A stretch of 8,015 bases of DNA from Symbiobacteriaceae bacterium (GTDB taxonomy: Bacteria > Bacillota_E > Symbiobacteriia > Symbiobacteriales > Symbiobacteriaceae), in NCBI GenBank assembly GCA_027356675.1, contig DAHVXO010000238.1:1-8015 (forward strand), given 5' to 3'. Positions within the stretch are counted from its first letter, which is position 1. Every line of letters starts with the position of its first letter. Under the pieces are notes generated by a model, which worked only from the letters and a program-made list of their open reading frames with translations, did not search any database and had not been told where the DNA came from. Positions 5,382-8,015 of this stretch are shown here, one piece after another. A program made the translations under genes and the position numbers.

Positions 5382-6506
5382 ATGGAGACCGAACTGGGGA
5401 TAAGCGTCGCTGCGACGAACACTGTCATTCCAGATAGTTACTATATGCTTTCAGACGCCGAGCTGGACGCCCGGATACGGGCAGCCAAGGCCCGGCTGGG
5501 CGATAGCGTTGTCCTGGTTGGGCATCACTACCAAGGGGCGCGTGTGGTTCAGTGGGCGGACTTCACCGGTGATTCCTTCAAGCTTGCCCAATTGGCGCTT
5601 ACGCGCAAGGGCGCCCGGTACATCGTATTTTGCGGCGTGCACTTTATGGCTGAGACGGCCGATGTGCTCTCGCCGCCGGAGACCACGGTGATCCTGCCCG
5701 ACCTGGGCGCCGGGTGCTCCATGGCGGATATGGCCAACGAGCGCCAGGTCGACGCCTGCTGGTCCGAACTCAAGGAGCGCTTCCCGACCACAAAGTTCAT
5801 TCCGATTACGTATATGAACTCCACCGCCGCCCTCAAGGCCTTCTGCGGGGAGAACGACGGGGCCGTCTGCACCAGCTCCAACGTCGAGGGCATCCTCAAA
5901 TGGGCCTTTGCCCGGGGTGAGAAGATCCTCTTCTTTCCCGACCAGCACCTGGGGCGCAACACCGGCTACAAGATGGGGATTCCGCTGGAGCAGATGGTCG
6001 TCTATAACCCGCTCTTCGGGGACTTCGAGTGCACGGACGCGGAGCTGGCCAACGCCAAGATCATCCTGTGGAAGGGCTTCTGTTCGGTCCACCAGAAGTT
6101 CACGGTCGAGCAGATTGCGCAGGCCCGCCGTCTGTATCCCGAGATGAAGATTATCGTCCATCCCGAGTGCTCGCTGGAGGTTGTCCAGGCCTCGGATTAT
6201 GTAGGGTCCACCGAATATATCATCAAGATGATCGCGCAGTCCCCGGCGGGTTCGCAGTGGGCCATCGGCACGGAGATCAACCTCATTCACCGCCTGGCGG
6301 AGACCGAGCAGGACAAGCTGATCGTCTCCCTCTCCGGGCCCAACGTCTGCCCGTGCGCCACAATGTACCGGATCAGTCCGCAGCACCTCTGCTGGGCGCT
6401 CGAGAACCTGGCGGAGGGCCGGGTGGTGGGTAAGGTCGAGGTGGACGGTGAGATCCGGCGCTGGGCGGGCGTAGCCCTCGAGCGCATGCTCGCCATCACC
6501 AGGTGA
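5382..6506 (+). CDS. nadA: Quinolinate synthase
   Basis: This 374-residue [4Fe-4S] enzyme condenses iminoaspartate with dihydroxyacetone phosphate to quinolinate in de novo NAD synthesis. Motifs are GHHYQ (47-51), FTGDSFKLAQ, FCGVHFMAETADVLSP, DLGAGCSMAD (C112), ITYMNSTAALKAFCG, TSSN, FFPDQHLGRNTGYK, WKGFCSVHQKF (C234), HPECSLEVV, GTEINLIHRL and NVCPCATMYRI (C323). C112, C234 and C323 lie close to the three cluster ligands reported for B. subtilis NadA, and the length is that of the long type. C325 adds a CxC pair at the third ligand. ATG at 5382 follows GGGAGG by 8 bases. The usual partners nadB and nadC are absent: the gene stands alone, with its own promoter and a terminator after it. The iminoaspartate source must therefore be encoded elsewhere. 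Confidence 0.96.
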   Translation: METELGISVAATNTVIPDSYYMLSDAELDARIRAAKARLGDSVVLVGHHYQGARVVQWADFTGDSFKLAQLALTRKGARYIVFCGVHFMAETADVLSPPETTVILPDLGAGCSMADMANERQVDACWSELKERFPTTKFIPITYMNSTAALKAFCGENDGAVCTSSNVEGILKWAFARGEKILFFPDQHLGRNTGYKMGIPLEQMVVYNPLFGDFECTDAELANAKIILWKGFCSVHQKFTVEQIAQARRLYPEMKIIVHPECSLEVVQASDYVGSTEYIIKMIAQSPAGSQWAIGTEINLIHRLAETEQDKLIVSLSGPNVCPCATMYRISPQHLCWALENLAEGRVVGKVEVDGEIRRWAGVALERMLAITR

Positions 6507-6570
6507 ACGCTCCCGCCGTGACAGTTCCTTCCGCCCGACGACCGATGCCGAAGTGATCCGGTCGCTCACA

Positions 6571-6605
6571 AAACTCCCGCCAGCCTGACCGGCCGGCGGG
6601 AGTTT
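6571..6605. terminator. Bidirectional terminator between nadA and the radical-SAM gene
   Basis: AAACTCCCGCC (6571-6581) and GGCGGGAGTTT (6595-6605) form a perfect 11-bp stem with a 13-base loop. The arm ends give an A-run on the left and a T-run on the right, so the hairpin has a T-tail in both directions (TTT on plus, TTTTGTG on minus). It lies 64 bases after the nadA stop and 41 bases after the stop of the convergent gene, so it can end both transcripts. The remainder of the 140-base gap shows nothing recognisable. Confidence 0.8.
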
Positions 6606-6646
6606 CGTGGCTGTAGGCCGGGGCCGGGGAATCCGTACACCCAAAA

Positions 6647-7663
6647 TCAAAGGCCCGACCCCAACCCCCGACCGCCCCGCCGGATCCGCCCCTCCAGGTC
6701 GGCGGCGACCTCCGGGCGTATGCTGCTCAGTTCATCTGCCCCACCATCCAGGGCGGCCAGTGCGACCTCGGTGCCCCGGGAGGCGATGCTGGCCTGCACG
6801 TGCGGGATATTCGGGACCAGCACCCGGGCGAGCGCCACCATACGCAGGTACTGGTGCCCGGTGATAGCGGGCCCCGCCTCACCCAAGGTGAAGACGATCA
6901 GGGCCCGGAAGGCCGGCCGCCCCGCCGTCGCAGTCCGCTCCTGCACGGCCCGCACCCGCATCAGGTGACCGACGCGCTCCCGCACCGACTCGCCAATCCC
7001 GACCACGAACGGAACGACCACCGGCACCCCGGCATCCGCACAGCGGTGGACCACATCGAACCACTCGTTCCAGGGACCCCGCATGAGCATCTGATACTCC
7101 GGCACCCGGCTCCGGAGGATCTCGTCGCCACCGGCCAGGAGGGCATCCATCCCGGCCTCCTGCAGCCCGCCCACGACCTGGGCTGAACGCATCTGATAGG
7201 CCACGTTGAAGACCATCAACTCAGAAGGGGAGTAGGCCAGCACCTGCACCTGGGGGAACCGCGCCTTGACGGCCCGGACCAAACCCGGGTAATACGCCCA
7301 CGGGAGATCGATCCGATGCCCGCCCTGCAGTACAATCTGGGTTGCCCCCGCCGCCACGGCTCCGGCCACTTCGGCCACCACCTCATCCGCCGTGCGGGTA
7401 AAGGCCGTCGGGTCATCCGCGGTGACGGTCCCCTGGCAGAAGGGGCAGTTGGGCTGGCAGACGTTCGAGTAGACGATGGTCCGGCTGACGGCATACCCGA
7501 CGGTGCCCGCAGGGTTCGCCCGCACCGCCACTGCCCGCGCCGCCGCCGCAAGATTGGCCAACGGCGCCTCAGCACAGAGGAAATTGGCCTCGTCAGGGAA
7601 AATCTTCGCACCAGTGAGCACTTTACGCAGGATTTCATCTGCATCCATGAAAGACAGATTCAT
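6647..7663 (-). CDS. Radical-SAM enzyme of the CofH/MqnC/MqnE family
   Basis: This is a 338-residue radical-SAM protein. The cluster motif C-x3-C-x2-C is at C69, C73 and C76 (VYSNVCQPNCPFC). The N-terminal helical stretch before it (GAKIFPDEANFLC, then TVGYAVSRTIVYSN) and the later IVLQGGHRIDLPWAYY, ARFPQVQVLAYSPSE and GMDALLAGGDEIL segments follow the order seen in dehypoxanthine futalosine cyclase (MqnC), aminofutalosine synthase (MqnE) and CofH. These enzymes act in futalosine-dependent menaquinone synthesis or F420 synthesis. It differs from them: FCAF is FCQG, and the later TMMYG-type segment reads FVVGIGES. No mqn or cof gene is in the window. I would not assign a specific reaction. ATG at 7663 follows GGAGG by 7 bases; the frame stays open to 7948, but the extension has no matching ribosome site and would overlap the divergent gene. 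Confidence 0.8.
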   Translation of the reverse strand: MNLSFMDADEILRKVLTGAKIFPDEANFLCAEAPLANLAAAARAVAVRANPAGTVGYAVSRTIVYSNVCQPNCPFCQGTVTADDPTAFTRTADEVVAEVAGAVAAGATQIVLQGGHRIDLPWAYYPGLVRAVKARFPQVQVLAYSPSELMVFNVAYQMRSAQVVGGLQEAGMDALLAGGDEILRSRVPEYQMLMRGPWNEWFDVVHRCADAGVPVVVPFVVGIGESVRERVGHLMRVRAVQERTATAGRPAFRALIVFTLGEAGPAITGHQYLRMVALARVLVPNIPHVQASIASRGTEVALAALDGGADELSSIRPEVAADLEGRIRRGGRGLGSGL

Positions 7664-7711
7664 GCATGTGCCTCCGCTCGCGGTAGGATCCATTCTGACA
7701 CCCCGGCGCCA

Positions 7712-7722
7712 TCGCTTAGCGA
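7712..7722. repeat. Short palindrome in the divergent promoter region
   Basis: TCGCTTAGCGA is a perfect 11-base palindrome around a central T. It lies in the 133-base gap between the radical-SAM gene (-) and the nuclease-like gene (+), where both promoters must be. It could be an operator half or chance. I could not place a convincing -35/-10 pair for either gene; TATAGA at 7751-7756 is the best plus-strand -10 candidate. Confidence 0.25.
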
Positions 7723-7796
7723 ATGATGCCCGGACTCCGATGCTATTGGTATAGACGTTTCCCATCCCCATCAATCGACCGGTGGAGGTGCCTGCC

Positions 7797-8015
7797 GTGG
7801 ATATCGGAATGTACGCCCTCCTTGGTGTTCTGGTCGCCACGCTCCTATGCGCGCCCCTGATTGCGGCGCACCTGCGGGAACTGAGACTGAGCCAGGCCGG
7901 CCTGGGCCACGCGGCACAACTGACCGATGAGCACATGCTCGCCCACATGACCCGCGTCCTCAGCGCCCTGGGATACCGGGTGCGACGCCCGACTGAGGCC
8001 GAGCAGGCGTTCGAT
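7797..8015 (+). CDS. Membrane-anchored, Mrr/restriction-endonuclease-like protein (partial)
   Basis: Only the first 73 codons are in the window; the frame is still open at the end. GTG at 7797 is well supported by GGAGGTG ending 6 bases upstream. Residues about 5-24 (MYALLGVLVATLLCAPLIAA) form one hydrophobic helix, followed by a basic stretch HLRELRL, so the rest should face the cytoplasm. The soluble part begins LTDEHMLAHMTRVLSALGYRVRRPTEAEQAFD. A helix ending in LxxLGYxVxxP, a variable loop and then an Asp is the usual opening of Mrr-type and other PD-(D/E)xK nuclease domains, where that Asp binds metal. The decisive ExK part lies beyond the window. The nuclease reading is tentative; a membrane protein of unknown function is the safe minimum. 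Phage defence and genome maintenance are both possible contexts. Confidence 0.6.
   Translation, partial: MDIGMYALLGVLVATLLCAPLIAAHLRELRLSQAGLGHAAQLTDEHMLAHMTRVLSALGYRVRRPTEAEQAFD

Noticed and set aside
6607..6646. A possible small gene or RNA in the gap after the bidirectional terminator.
   Set aside because: The frame there runs straight into antisense of the radical-SAM gene with no ribosome site, and no tRNA-like or conserved RNA fold was visible.
5451..6650. A 399-codon minus-strand open frame opposite nadA.
   Set aside because: nadA is certain from its cluster motifs, and the antisense translation shows no family pattern. It would also run through the bidirectional terminator.
7664..7948. 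An N-terminal extension of the radical-SAM gene to a start at 7948.
   Set aside because: The added residues are low-complexity (Arg/Ser/Ala-rich) and would cover the divergent gene's start. The ATG at 7663 has GGAGG at the right distance and gives a family-like N-terminus.

Overview
The window is GC-rich and reads as densely packed bacterial chromosome. Several genes start with GTG. Nearly every gene has a strong Shine-Dalgarno sequence (AGGAGG/GGAGGTG) 6-11 bases before its start, and the best promoters fit the sigma-A pattern. Together these point to a high-GC Gram-positive of the Firmicutes type; a Symbiobacterium-like organism would fit, but that is inference. I see no rRNA, tRNA, CRISPR array, transposase, phage gene or composition break. 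Most of the window is housekeeping metabolism, not an accessory island.

Left part (1-1819): the last 55 codons of a proline dehydrogenase (+) run toward a two-gene minus-strand unit, nfo (endonuclease IV) followed 40 bases later by a Nudix hydrolase. Both products fit DNA repair and nucleotide-pool cleaning. Upstream of nfo, on the same strand, lies the cysK terminator. A weak extended -10 for nfo abuts its T-tail.

Middle part (1834-4834): cysK (cysteine synthase, -) and queG (epoxyqueuosine reductase, +) diverge. The cysK promoter is clear (TTGACG-N17-TACGAT), and a perfect 7-bp inverted repeat with a 4-base spacer covers its predicted start of transcription, as an operator would. queG overlaps by 17 bases a gene for a YbfF-like alpha/beta hydrolase, so the two are probably translationally coupled.

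Right part (4852-8015): an IscA/ErpA-type Fe-S carrier (-) with a cysteine-containing tail diverges from nadA (quinolinate synthase, +). Each has its own recognisable promoter. nadA converges on a divergent radical-SAM enzyme of the CofH/MqnC/MqnE family (-), with a symmetric hairpin between them that can stop both transcripts. The radical-SAM gene diverges from a gene cut off by the window end, which encodes a membrane-anchored protein whose soluble start resembles Mrr-type nuclease domains.

Four products (QueG, the A-type carrier, NadA and the radical-SAM protein) bind or deliver Fe-S clusters, and CysK makes the cysteine that supplies their sulfur. The genes are not one operon, so this may be chance. 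I found no convincing new multi-gene system. The items most worth a second look are the cysK operator, the orphan CofH-like enzyme and the truncated nuclease-like gene.
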